64,000 nt of DNA from Photobacterium gaetbulicola Gung47 (GTDB lineage Bacteria; Pseudomonadota; Gammaproteobacteria; Enterobacterales; Vibrionaceae), in NCBI GenBank assembly GCA_000940995.1, contig CP005974.1, forward strand, positions 930,001 to 994,000, read 5' to 3'. Each line of letters opens with the position of its first letter. The first letter of the stretch is position 1. Shown piece after piece: positions 42,388 through 50,261 of the stretch. The notes beneath the pieces were generated by a model, which saw only the letters and a program-made list of their open reading frames with translations, had not been told where the DNA came from and did not search any database. A program made the translations under genes and the position numbers.

Positions 42388-42584
42388 TATAAAGCGCGCC
42401 GTAATCGGGTAATTGGATTTCGATTCATTTACGTCGGTTGCACTAAACTTTTATTAATCACTCACACATATCGGCACATCTTCCGGGGTGCCCAGCAGTT
42501 TTTCGCGAAACTGTAACGCCTATGGCGTTGTCTGGGTCGGTAAGATGGGATATGTGGACGCCTAACCCCATAGAGGAATATTCA
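42388..42584 (+). promoter_or_regulatory. rpsB promoter and structured S2 leader
   Basis: TGG-TATAAA (-10 at 42388-42393, extended) begins a leader of about 185 nt. CACATATC (42465-42472) pairs with GATATGTG (42549-42556), and CATCTT (42477-42482) with AAGATG (42542-42547). Inside, CCCAG/CTGGG (42491-42495, 42532-42536) closes two hairpins, CAGTTT/AAACTG and AACGCC/GGCGTT. A structured rpsB leader through which ribosomal protein S2 represses rpsB-tsf is known in Gammaproteobacteria; this fits it. The region 42259-42387 should hold the map promoter. Confidence 0.75.
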
Positions 42585-43313
42585 ATGGCAACTGTATCAA
42601 TGCGCGACATGCTTAAGGCTGGTGTTCACTTCGGTCACCAAACTCGTTACTGGAACCCTAAGATGAAGCCATTCATCTTCGGTGCTCGTAACAAGGTGCA
42701 CATCATCAACCTTGAGAAGACTGTACCAATGTTCAACGACGCTCTAGCAGAAATCAACAAGATTGCTGCTCGCAAGGGTAAGATCCTTTTCGTTGGTACT
42801 AAGCGTGCAGCCAGCGAATCTATCAAAGAAGCTGCAGTTAACTGTGACCAGTACTACGTAAACAACCGTTGGTTGGGTGGTATGCTGACTAACTGGAAAA
42901 CTGTTCGTCAGTCAATCAAGCGTCTAAAAGACCTTGAAGTTCAGTCTACAGACGGTACTTTCGACAAGCTAACCAAGAAAGAAGCGCTAATGCGTACTCG
43001 TGAAATGGAGAAGCTTGAGAAGTCTCTAGGCGGTATCAAGAACATGGGCGGCCTACCAGACGCTATGTTCGTAATCGATGCTGATCACGAGCACATTGCA
43101 ATCAAAGAAGCGAACAACCTGGGTATCCCAGTATTTGCTGTTGTAGATACTAACTCTAACCCAGACGGCGTTGACTTCGTTATCCCAGGTAACGATGACG
43201 CAATCCGCTCTATCCAGCTTTACACTGGTGCTGTTGCTCAGACTGTTACTGAAGGCCGCAACCAAGACATCGTTGCTCAAGCTGAGCAAGACGGTTTCGT
43301 AGAAGCTGAATAA
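42585..43313 (+). CDS. rpsB: 30S ribosomal protein S2
   Basis: A 242-residue S2: MATVSMRDMLKAGVHFGHQTRYWNPKM-type N-terminus, then NKVHIINLEKTVPMFNDAL, VNNRWLGGMLTNWKT and the PDAMFVIDADHEHIAIKEA block. It is a core protein of the 30S head and also binds its own leader. The start ATG 42585 has TAGAGG upstream; the frame extends further left only through the leader RNA. Codon use is strongly biased (many GCT, CTA, CGT), as expected for a highly expressed gene. Confidence 0.98.
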   Translation: MATVSMRDMLKAGVHFGHQTRYWNPKMKPFIFGARNKVHIINLEKTVPMFNDALAEINKIAARKGKILFVGTKRAASESIKEAAVNCDQYYVNNRWLGGMLTNWKTVRQSIKRLKDLEVQSTDGTFDKLTKKEALMRTREMEKLEKSLGGIKNMGGLPDAMFVIDADHEHIAIKEANNLGIPVFAVVDTNSNPDGVDFVIPGNDDAIRSIQLYTGAVAQTVTEGRNQDIVAQAEQDGFVEAE

Positions 43314-43368
43314 TAGCCGCGCTCCTTTGAGCATCTTAAGTTACCTTGTGTAAACTAAGAATGGTTAC

Positions 43369-43398
43369 CAGGGGCCGATCATGGCCCCTGATTTTTAC
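43369..43398 (+). terminator. Terminator/attenuator between rpsB and tsf
   Basis: CAGGGGCC and GGCCCCTG enclose GATCAT and are followed by ATTTTT. It probably lowers tsf relative to rpsB expression rather than stopping it completely. Confidence 0.8.
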
Positions 43399-43427
43399 AC
43401 CAAGTATTCAAAACTGAGGATATAACA

Positions 43428-44273
43428 ATGGCAACAGTTACAGCTGCCCTAGTTAAAGAACTGCGTGAACGTACTGGCGCAGGCATGATGGAATGTAAAA
43501 AAGCGCTTGTTGAAGCTAACGCTGACATCGAGCTAGCGATCGAAAACATGCGTAAGAGCGGCGCTGCTAAAGCTGCTAAGAAAGCAGGTAACGTTGCTGC
43601 TGAAGGTACAATCCTAATCAAAGACGCGAACGGTGTTGCAGCTCTTCTTGAAGTAAACTGTCAGACTGACTTCGTTGCTAAAGATGCAAGCTTCCTAGCT
43701 TTCGCTAACGAAGTTCTAGAAACAGCTCTAGCTGAGCGTCTAGACATCGCTGCTCTTCAGGCTAAGTTCGAAGACGCACGTATCGCTCTAGTTGCTAAGA
43801 TCGGTGAAAATATCTCTATCCGTCGCGTTGAGTTCATCGAAGGCGAAAACGTTTCTTCTTACCGTCACGGCGACCGCATCGGTGTTGTTGTAGCTGGTAA
43901 CGGCGACGCGGAAACTCTGAAGCACATCGCTATGCACGTAGCTGCTTCTAAGCCTGAGTTCGTGAACCCAGAAGACGTACCTGCAGACGTAGTTGAAAAA
44001 GAGCGTCAGGTTCAGGTTGAAATCGCGATGAACGAAGGCAAGCCAGCTGAAATCGCAGAGAAGATGGTTGTTGGCCGCATGAAGAAATTCACCGGCGAAA
44101 TCTCTCTGACTGGTCAGCCATTCATCATGGAACCTAAGAAGTCTGTTGGCGAAATCCTTAAAGAAAAAGGCGCTACAGTTTCTAACTTCATCCGCCTAGA
44201 AGTTGGTGAAGGTATCGAGAAAGCTCAAGAAATGAGCTTCGCTGAAGAAGTAGCAGCAGTACAGAAGGGTTAA
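43428..44273 (+). CDS. tsf: Elongation factor Ts
   Basis: A 281-residue EF-Ts, the nucleotide exchange factor of EF-Tu. It starts with the UBA-like domain MATVTAALVKELRERTGAGMM-type sequence (ECKKAL near residue 24), followed by the core with LEVNCQTDFVAKD, the Tu-contacting loop with the TDFV motif. A coiled coil and a C-terminal module follow. ATG 43428 follows a GAGGA ribosome site. Codon bias is as strong as in rpsB. It forms the classic rpsB-tsf operon. Confidence 0.98.
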   Translation: MATVTAALVKELRERTGAGMMECKKALVEANADIELAIENMRKSGAAKAAKKAGNVAAEGTILIKDANGVAALLEVNCQTDFVAKDASFLAFANEVLETALAERLDIAALQAKFEDARIALVAKIGENISIRRVEFIEGENVSSYRHGDRIGVVVAGNGDAETLKHIAMHVAASKPEFVNPEDVPADVVEKERQVQVEIAMNEGKPAEIAEKMVVGRMKKFTGEISLTGQPFIMEPKKSVGEILKEKGATVSNFIRLEVGEGIEKAQEMSFAEEVAAVQKG

Positions 44274-44293
44274 TCCTTCTTGCTAAGAACTCC

Positions 44294-44324
44294 AAAGACC
44301 GTAGCCTAGGCTGCGGTCTTTTTA
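44294..44324 (+). terminator. Terminator after tsf
   Basis: AAAGACCG...CGGTCTTT arms with a central GTAGCCTAGGCTG, followed by TTTAC. It ends most rpsB-tsf transcripts before pyrH. Confidence 0.8.
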
Positions 44325-44364
44325 CAACTCCGTATCTATATTTGTAAGCCTGGAAGGTAAACTA

Positions 44365-45093
44365 ATGACCACGAATCCTAAACCGACTTATCAACGTATT
44401 CTGCTCAAACTCAGTGGGGAAGCACTGCAGGGCGAGGAAGGTTTTGGTATTGATGCACAAGTTCTTGACCGTATGGCTCAGGAAATCAAAGAACTGATTG
44501 AACTAGGTGTACAAGTTGGCCTGGTTATCGGTGGTGGTAACCTGTTCCGTGGTGCAGGCCTAGCTGAAGCAGGTATGAACCGAGTTGTGGGCGATCACAT
44601 GGGTATGCTAGCCACCGTGATGAACGGTTTGGCAATGCGTGATGCGCTGCACCGTGCCTATGTGAACGCTCGAGTAATGTCAGCAATTCCTTTGAACGGC
44701 GTGTGTGACAACTACAACTGGGCTGATGCGATCAGCCAGCTACGCCAGGGCCGTGTAGTGATTTTCTCCGCCGGTACCGGTAACCCGTTCTTTACCACTG
44801 ATTCGGCGGCCTGCCTGCGTGGTATCGAAATCGAAGCCGATGTTGTGCTGAAAGCCACAAAAGTTGACGGTGTGTTCACAGATGACCCAGTTAAGAACCC
44901 AGATGCGGTTCTTTATGATAAGCTAAGCTATCAGGATGTTCTTGAGAAAGAACTGAAAGTGATGGATTTGGCCGCATTTACGCTTGCTCGTGATCACGGC
45001 ATGCCAATTCGCGTGTTCAACATGAACAAACCTGGCTCCCTGCGCCGCGTGGTAATGGGTGAGCAGGAAGGTACGTTGATCTCTAACGACTAA
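44365..45093 (+). CDS. pyrH: Uridylate kinase (UMP kinase)
   Basis: A 242-residue bacterial UMP kinase of the amino-acid-kinase fold: RILLKLSGEALQGEEGFGID (phosphate-binding Lys and SGEAL), GLVIGGGNLFRGAGLAEAGMNRV (UMP site), STGNPFFTTDSAA-type ATP region (AGTGNPFFTTDSAACLRG). It phosphorylates UMP to UDP in pyrimidine nucleotide synthesis, with GTP activation and UTP inhibition known in the family. ATG 44365 follows GGAAGG. It lies between tsf and frr, the standard order. Confidence 0.97.
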   Translation: MTTNPKPTYQRILLKLSGEALQGEEGFGIDAQVLDRMAQEIKELIELGVQVGLVIGGGNLFRGAGLAEAGMNRVVGDHMGMLATVMNGLAMRDALHRAYVNARVMSAIPLNGVCDNYNWADAISQLRQGRVVIFSAGTGNPFFTTDSAACLRGIEIEADVVLKATKVDGVFTDDPVKNPDAVLYDKLSYQDVLEKELKVMDLAAFTLARDHGMPIRVFNMNKPGSLRRVVMGEQEGTLISND

Positions 45094-45126
45094 GTCTGCG
45101 AGTAAGTGACGCCACTTAATTCTTAG

Positions 45127-45150
45127 CGGGAGCGCCTAGGCTCCCGTATT
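45127..45150 (+). terminator. Possible terminator between pyrH and frr
   Basis: CGGGAG (45127-45132) and CTCCCG (45141-45146) with an 8-nt loop, followed by TATTT. The stem is short, so partial termination is likely. Confidence 0.6.
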
Positions 45151-45175
45151 TACCGAATCATTAAGGGTATTAATC

Positions 45176-45733
45176 GTGATTGATGCAATTAAACAAGATG
45201 CGCAAGAGCGCATGGGAAAAAGCGTTGAAGCGCTGAAAAACCAGCTGGCTAAAGTACGTACCGGTCGTGCCCATCCAAGCCTGCTAGACACTATCTATGT
45301 TGAGTACTACGGTGCGAACACGCCGCTGAAGCAGGTTGCTAACGTGGTAGCAGAAGACTCGCGTACGCTGGCAATCACCGTATTCGACAAAGAGCTGACG
45401 CCAAAAATCGAAAAAGCGATCATGATGTCTGATCTGGGTCTGAACCCAATGTCCGCTGGCACAGTGATCCGCGTGCCATTGCCGCCGCTAACCGAAGAGC
45501 GTCGTCGTGACCTGGTTAAGATCGTTCGCGCTGAAGCCGAGCAGGGCCGTGTTGCGGTTCGTAACATCCGCCGTGATGCCAACGCAGACGTGAAAGCACT
45601 GCTTAAAGACAAAGAAATCTCTGAAGATGACGACCGTCGCGCTCAGGACGATATCCAGAAGCTGACTGATGCAGCGGTTAAGGACATCGAAGTAATCCTA
45701 GAAGCGAAAGAAAAAGAGCTAATGGAAGTATAA
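45176..45733 (+). CDS. frr: Ribosome recycling factor
   Basis: A 185-residue RRF, the tRNA-shaped protein that with EF-G splits post-termination ribosomes. It has the three-helix bundle with RMGKSVEALKNQLAKVRTGRAHPSLL, the compact beta domain (VEYYGANTPLKQVANV), and the C-terminal helices (KIVRAEAEQGRVAVRNIRRDAN). The start is GTG 45176, supported by an AAGGG ribosome site and by the N-terminus MIDAIKQDA. Confidence 0.97.
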   Translation: MIDAIKQDAQERMGKSVEALKNQLAKVRTGRAHPSLLDTIYVEYYGANTPLKQVANVVAEDSRTLAITVFDKELTPKIEKAIMMSDLGLNPMSAGTVIRVPLPPLTEERRRDLVKIVRAEAEQGRVAVRNIRRDANADVKALLKDKEISEDDDRRAQDDIQKLTDAAVKDIEVILEAKEKELMEV

Positions 45734-45769
45734 GGCTCTGCCTTATCTGATGGCTTGATATGGTTTAGG

Positions 45770-45800
45770 GCGCTGTGCGTGCAGCACAGCGCTTTTTTTT
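45770..45800 (+). terminator. Rho-independent terminator after frr
   Basis: GCGCTGTGC (45770-45778) and GCACAGCGC (45784-45792) with a 5-nt loop, followed by eight T. A strong terminator. Confidence 0.92.
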
Positions 45801-45811
45801 GAGGGAGATGT

Positions 45812-46576
45812 ATGGCAGAGCATACAATCGATACTGCACTTGGTATAGATAGCTTGCCAAAGCACGTTGCCGTGATTATGGACGGAAATGGTCGCTGGGC
45901 AAAGGCCAAGGGTAAGCCTCGAGTGTTTGGCCACAAGGCCGGCGTGGAAGCCGTACGTAAGACTGTCTCGGCCGCAAATCGTTTGGGCATTCAGGTTGTT
46001 ACACTGTTTGCGTTTAGCAGTGAGAACTGGCGCCGCCCAGCCGATGAAGTCTCCTTGCTGATGGAATTGTTCATGACTGTACTTAGTCGTGAAGTGAAGC
46101 GCCTGCACAAGAACAATATTCGCCTGCGCATTATCGGTGACACCGGCCGATTCAGCGAGCGCCTGCAGAAGAAAATTGCCGACGCGCAAGCTTTGACCGC
46201 TGACAATACCGGACTGGTGCTGAACGTGGCAGCCAACTACGGCGGCCAGTGGGATATCTTGCAGGCGGCTAAGCAACTGGTTCAGCAAGCCGCTGAGCAG
46301 GGACTTACCGAATCAGATGTCACTGAAGAGATGTTGGCTTCAGGATTATCCACCGCAGGCCTGCCCGATGTCGACCTCCTGATCCGTACCAGCGGGGAAT
46401 GCCGAATCAGTAATTTTATGCTGTGGCAGGCGGCTTACGCTGAGCTTTATTTTACCGAGCAGCACTGGCCGGATTTCGACGAAGACAGCTTTGCTGAGGC
46501 CGTGGCATGGTTTGTTAACCGCGAGCGCCGTTTCGGCTGCACCGGCGAGCAAATCCAAGCGTTAATGAGCGGATGA
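45812..46576 (+). CDS. uppS: Undecaprenyl diphosphate synthase
   Basis: A 254-residue cis-prenyltransferase. The catalytic Asp24 lies in VAVIMDGNGRWAKAKG, SSENWRRP is the second conserved motif, and DLLIRTSGECRISNFMLWQ followed by AYAELYFTEQHWPDF gives the C-terminal substrate and metal site. It condenses FPP with eight IPP to make C55-PP, the carrier lipid of peptidoglycan and O-antigen. E. coli has ispC before uppS; here uppS comes first and ispC follows cdsA. It starts only 11 bp past a strong terminator, so it must rely on readthrough or a promoter within frr. Confidence 0.96.
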   Translation: MAEHTIDTALGIDSLPKHVAVIMDGNGRWAKAKGKPRVFGHKAGVEAVRKTVSAANRLGIQVVTLFAFSSENWRRPADEVSLLMELFMTVLSREVKRLHKNNIRLRIIGDTGRFSERLQKKIADAQALTADNTGLVLNVAANYGGQWDILQAAKQLVQQAAEQGLTESDVTEEMLASGLSTAGLPDVDLLIRTSGECRISNFMLWQAAYAELYFTEQHWPDFDEDSFAEAVAWFVNRERRFGCTGEQIQALMSG

Positions 46577-46616
46577 TTTTTCGCTCGTCGGCGCGAATAG
46601 GATTATGTATTTTATA

Positions 46617-46648
46617 GGGCATCTGGCTATGGTCTCGATGCCTTTTTT
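46617..46648 (+). terminator. Possible terminator between uppS and cdsA
   Basis: GGCATC (46618-46623) and GATGCC (46637-46642) with a 13-nt loop, followed by six T. The weak stem suggests attenuation. Confidence 0.5.
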
Positions 46649-46719
46649 ACTGGTAACCGGATTACCCGAAACACCGTCGCCGATAGGCGCGGTTACAATA
46701 GAAAATGAGAGGACGCAGT

Positions 46720-47568
46720 TTGCTTAAGCAACGTATTATTACCGCAGTCATTCTCGCTCCCCTAGTTATCGCAGGAATTTTCCTTTTGCCTTTTCCTGCC
46801 TTTATTGCAGCCCTTGCGGCCGTTACCTTACTGGGTTTTTGGGAGTGGACACAATTTGTTGAAACAAAATCGCGTATTGTCGCGATGGTTATTCCGACCG
46901 TGGCCTTGCTGGCTTCGCTGTTAGTGATGCCAACCGATGTTGCCGCGCTGTCAGCTCTGGCATCGTCTCACCAGGCAATGTTGCTGGTTGGCGGGCTATG
47001 GTGGGTTGTCGCCTCGGCACTGGCGATTAGCTACCCAAGTAGCACCAAGTTCTGGTCATCTGTCCCCCCTCTAAAGCACCTGTTTGGATTGCTGACCCTG
47101 CTACCTTTCTTCTGGAGTGTACTGATGCTCCGCGCGGTCAACTACCTTGAAAACCCTTACCACGGCGCCAAGCTAGTGCTGCTGGTGTGTTTCTTGGTAT
47201 GGGCGGCAGATACGGGGGCCTATTTCTCCGGTAAGCGTTTTGGTAAACACAAGATGGCGCCAGCGGTGAGCCCGAACAAGACAATTGAGGGCTTGGTCGG
47301 TGGTGCGATGTTAGCTGTGGCGGTAACCTGGGGCGGTGCGGCGCTGATGGGGATCCCGTTTGCCAGCCTGTCGAGCTTGTTGTTGATAGCGGTCGTGTCC
47401 GTTGTTGCGTCGGTGTTGGGGGATTTGGTCGAGAGCATGTTCAAGCGTGCTGCCGGTATCAAAGACAGTGGCAGTATCTTGCCGGGCCACGGCGGTATTC
47501 TCGACCGTATCGATAGCCTAACGGCCGCCCTTCCTGTTTTTGCCCTGCTGTATTTGTGGTTGGTGTAG
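46720..47568 (+). CDS. cdsA: Phosphatidate cytidylyltransferase (CDP-diglyceride synthase)
   Basis: A 282-residue inner-membrane enzyme with about eight membrane segments and the CDS signature near the C-terminus: VSPNKTIEGLVGG, then KRAAGIKDSGSILPGHGGILDRIDSL. It makes CDP-diacylglycerol from phosphatidic acid and CTP, the branch point to all phospholipids. I prefer TTG 46720, which gives MLKQRIITAVIL like the E. coli MLKYRLISA start and has GAGAGGA at the right distance. ATG 46705 would put that site inside the gene and add five residues. Confidence 0.95.
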   Translation: MLKQRIITAVILAPLVIAGIFLLPFPAFIAALAAVTLLGFWEWTQFVETKSRIVAMVIPTVALLASLLVMPTDVAALSALASSHQAMLLVGGLWWVVASALAISYPSSTKFWSSVPPLKHLFGLLTLLPFFWSVLMLRAVNYLENPYHGAKLVLLVCFLVWAADTGAYFSGKRFGKHKMAPAVSPNKTIEGLVGGAMLAVAVTWGGAALMGIPFASLSSLLLIAVVSVVASVLGDLVESMFKRAAGIKDSGSILPGHGGILDRIDSLTAALPVFALLYLWLV

Positions 47569-47680
47569 ACTAACCGCCCATTTCTGGCCGGCAGTGTGAG
47601 TCATTACTTACTTGTTTGCTGCCGGCTTGAGTGCCATGCTCAATTGGCCTGTCAATGATTGTATGTTGTTAAGTGATAGT

Positions 47681-48877
47681 ATGCGTAAGTTAACGATTCT
47701 TGGTGCGACGGGATCGATAGGGGGCAGCACATTGGCTGTTGCCGCCCAGAATCCCGAGTTATTTGACGTTGTAGCCCTTGCGGCGGGCAGCAATAGCCAG
47801 AAAATGTTCGAGCTGTGCTGCCAGTGGCAGCCGAAGTACGCGGCCATGGCTTGTGAAAGTGCCGCTGCAGAACTGCGTATACTGCTAACACAACAGGGGA
47901 TGGCAACCGAAGTACTGGCCGGTGAAACCGGGCTGTGCCAAGTTGCCTCGCTGGATGAAGTTGATACCGTGATGGCGGCGATTGTTGGTGCCGCCGGTTT
48001 GATGCCGACCATGGCCGGCGTCAAGGCGGGCAAGCGTATTTTGCTGGCCAACAAAGAGGCGCTGGTTATGTCCGGCCAGATGTTTATCGATGCCTGCCGC
48101 GAGTACGGTGCCGAATTACTGCCGGTCGACAGCGAGCACAACGCGATCTTCCAGAGCCTGCCAGAGCAAGTCCAGAGAGCGATGGGGCACTGTGATTTGG
48201 AGGCGGCTGGGGTTAGCAAGATCCTACTGACCGGCTCTGGCGGCCCGTTCCGTTATACGGAAGTCAGCGAATTGGCGGCGGTGACGCCGGCGATGGCGAT
48301 TGCTCACCCTAACTGGTCGATGGGACCAAAAATTTCGGTCGACTCGGCTACTATGATGAACAAGGGGCTGGAGTTTATCGAAGCCCGCTGGCTGTTCAAT
48401 GCCACCCGTGAGCAGATGGATGTGATAATCCACCCGCAATCGGTTATCCACTCCATGGTGCAGTATAAAGATGGATCTGTGTTGGCCCAGATGGGGTTGC
48501 CTGATATGAGAACGCCGATTGCCTGTGCAATGTCCTATCCTGAAAGAGTGGATGCGGGTGTTGCGCCGCTGGATTTCAGCCAGGTGGGTGAGTTTACTTT
48601 CCTCAAGCCGGACTTTGCTCGCTATCCCTGCCTCAAGCTGGCGATGGATGCCTGTTTCAGCGGTCAGGCGGCGACTACCGCCCTCAATGCCGCCAACGAG
48701 GAAGCGGTCGCGGCCTTTTTGGATAACCGCCTTGGCTTTATCGATATTGCCAGGGTCAACAGCCAAGTATTGGCGTCAGCACCGCTGGTTGAACCGACTG
48801 ACTTGGAAAGCGTCATAGAGCTAGATAGAATGACTCGAGTTTTGGCACAGGAAGTAATACGTAAGGTAACGTTATGA
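47681..48877 (+). CDS. ispC: 1-deoxy-D-xylulose 5-phosphate reductoisomerase
   Basis: A 398-residue IspC (Dxr), the first committed enzyme of the MEP isoprenoid pathway (NADPH, DXP to MEP). The nucleotide loop is ILGATGSIGGSTL at residues 5-17. LLANKEALVMSG and PVDSEHNAIFQ (metal-binding Asp and Glu) follow, then NPNWSMGPKISVDSATMMNKGLE-type sequence (HPNWSMG in this protein). ATG 47681 is the homologous start; the frame is open 23 codons upstream without similarity. It supplies the precursor used by UppS two genes upstream. Its stop overlaps the rseP start by 4 bp. Confidence 0.97.
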   Translation: MRKLTILGATGSIGGSTLAVAAQNPELFDVVALAAGSNSQKMFELCCQWQPKYAAMACESAAAELRILLTQQGMATEVLAGETGLCQVASLDEVDTVMAAIVGAAGLMPTMAGVKAGKRILLANKEALVMSGQMFIDACREYGAELLPVDSEHNAIFQSLPEQVQRAMGHCDLEAAGVSKILLTGSGGPFRYTEVSELAAVTPAMAIAHPNWSMGPKISVDSATMMNKGLEFIEARWLFNATREQMDVIIHPQSVIHSMVQYKDGSVLAQMGLPDMRTPIACAMSYPERVDAGVAPLDFSQVGEFTFLKPDFARYPCLKLAMDACFSGQAATTALNAANEEAVAAFLDNRLGFIDIARVNSQVLASAPLVEPTDLESVIELDRMTRVLAQEVIRKVTL

Positions 48878-50226
48878 CAGGAATATTGTGGAACCTGGGA
48901 GCCTTTCTCCTTGCCCTTGGAATATTGATTGCCGTACACGAATATGGGCACTTCTGGGTTGCACGCCGCTGTGGGGTTTATGTCGAGAAGTTCTCCATCG
49001 GTTTTGGCAAGGCACTATGGCGCAAAGTGGGCAAAGACGGTACCGAATATACCCTGGCCATGATCCCGCTGGGCGGCTATGTCAAGATGCTGGACGAACG
49101 GGTCGAGCCGGTCGACTCAGACCGCCGCCATATGGCATTTAACAACAAGAAGTTATGGCAGCGCAGTGCGATAGTTGCGGCCGGGCCGTTAGCCAACTTC
49201 CTGTTTGCGATTGTTGCCTACTGGGTGGTTTATCTGATCGGCGTGCCTGCCGTGAAGCCGATTATTGGTGATATTGCCCCACAATCGATTGCTGCCGAGG
49301 CCGGAATTGAAAGTGGAATGGAACTAAAGACCATTTCAGGAATCAAAACCGCAGACTGGGAATCTGTCAACATGGCGATGATTTCCCATATTGGCGATAA
49401 AGAAATGGTGCTGACCGTGACCGAGCCAGGCACCAGCTATGAAATCGAGAAGCAGCTCGACCTGTCTAGCTGGTCGTTTGACCCGGAAAGTGAGCGCGTG
49501 CTTACTACATTGGGGATCACGCCATACTCGCCTAAAATTACTTTGGTCATTTCACAACTTGTGGAAGACGGAGCAGCAATTTCCGCCGGTTTGCGTTTAA
49601 ATGACGAAATTATTGCAATCGGCGGAGAAGGTGTTACCGACTGGCAGCAGGTCGTCGATGCGGTTCGCTCTCATCCCCAGCAGGCGCTGGCGATGGAAGT
49701 CTTACGCGATGGTGAGCTAGTTTCGCTGACTCTGACGCCGGAAGCGAAGGCGTCGGGTGAAGAGCTGGTCGGCTACGCAGGGTTTGCACCAAAAGTAGAG
49801 CCATGGCCTGAATCGTACCGTATTAATTTACAGTACGGACCGGTTGAGGCGGTAGGTAAGGCTGCAGAAAAAACTTGGCAGCTAGTCACATTGACCTTCG
49901 ATATGGTGACCAAGTTGGTGACCGGTGATGTGGCGATGAAGAATTTGAGTGGCCCGATCTCGATTGCCAAAGGTGCAGGAATGACCGCCGATTACGGGGT
50001 GGTTTACTTCCTCGGCTTCTTGGCCTTGATCAGTGTCAATCTGGGGATTGTCAATCTGTTGCCGCTTCCGGTATTGGATGGTGGGCATTTAATGTTTTTT
50101 GCCATCGAAGCGGTAACACGTCGTCCTGTTTCTGAACGTGTTCAGGATATAGGCTATAGAGTGGGCTCAGCCATTTTGGTTGCATTGATGGCTGTTGCAC
50201 TATTCAATGATTTTACCCGCCTTTAA
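48874..50226 (+). CDS. rseP: Site-2 zinc metalloprotease RseP
   Basis: A 450-residue intramembrane protease. The zinc site is His22-Glu23-x-x-His26 in VHEYGHFWVARR of the first membrane helix; the third ligand Asp is in LPVLDGGHLMFF near residue 403. Two central PDZ domains lie between the membrane parts (GDIAPQSIAAEAGIESGMEL and EDGAAISAGLRLNDEI). RseP cuts RseA after DegS to release sigma-E and clears signal peptides. ATG overlaps the ispC stop (ATGA). It is directly upstream of bamA, whose assembly state the sigma-E pathway monitors. Confidence 0.97.
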   Translation: MTGILWNLGAFLLALGILIAVHEYGHFWVARRCGVYVEKFSIGFGKALWRKVGKDGTEYTLAMIPLGGYVKMLDERVEPVDSDRRHMAFNNKKLWQRSAIVAAGPLANFLFAIVAYWVVYLIGVPAVKPIIGDIAPQSIAAEAGIESGMELKTISGIKTADWESVNMAMISHIGDKEMVLTVTEPGTSYEIEKQLDLSSWSFDPESERVLTTLGITPYSPKITLVISQLVEDGAAISAGLRLNDEIIAIGGEGVTDWQQVVDAVRSHPQQALAMEVLRDGELVSLTLTPEAKASGEELVGYAGFAPKVEPWPESYRINLQYGPVEAVGKAAEKTWQLVTLTFDMVTKLVTGDVAMKNLSGPISIAKGAGMTADYGVVYFLGFLALISVNLGIVNLLPLPVLDGGHLMFFAIEAVTRRPVSERVQDIGYRVGSAILVALMAVALFNDFTRL

Positions 50227-50261
50227 TAAGAGCGTTTTAGCAAGGAATAATCAGAACAGTA

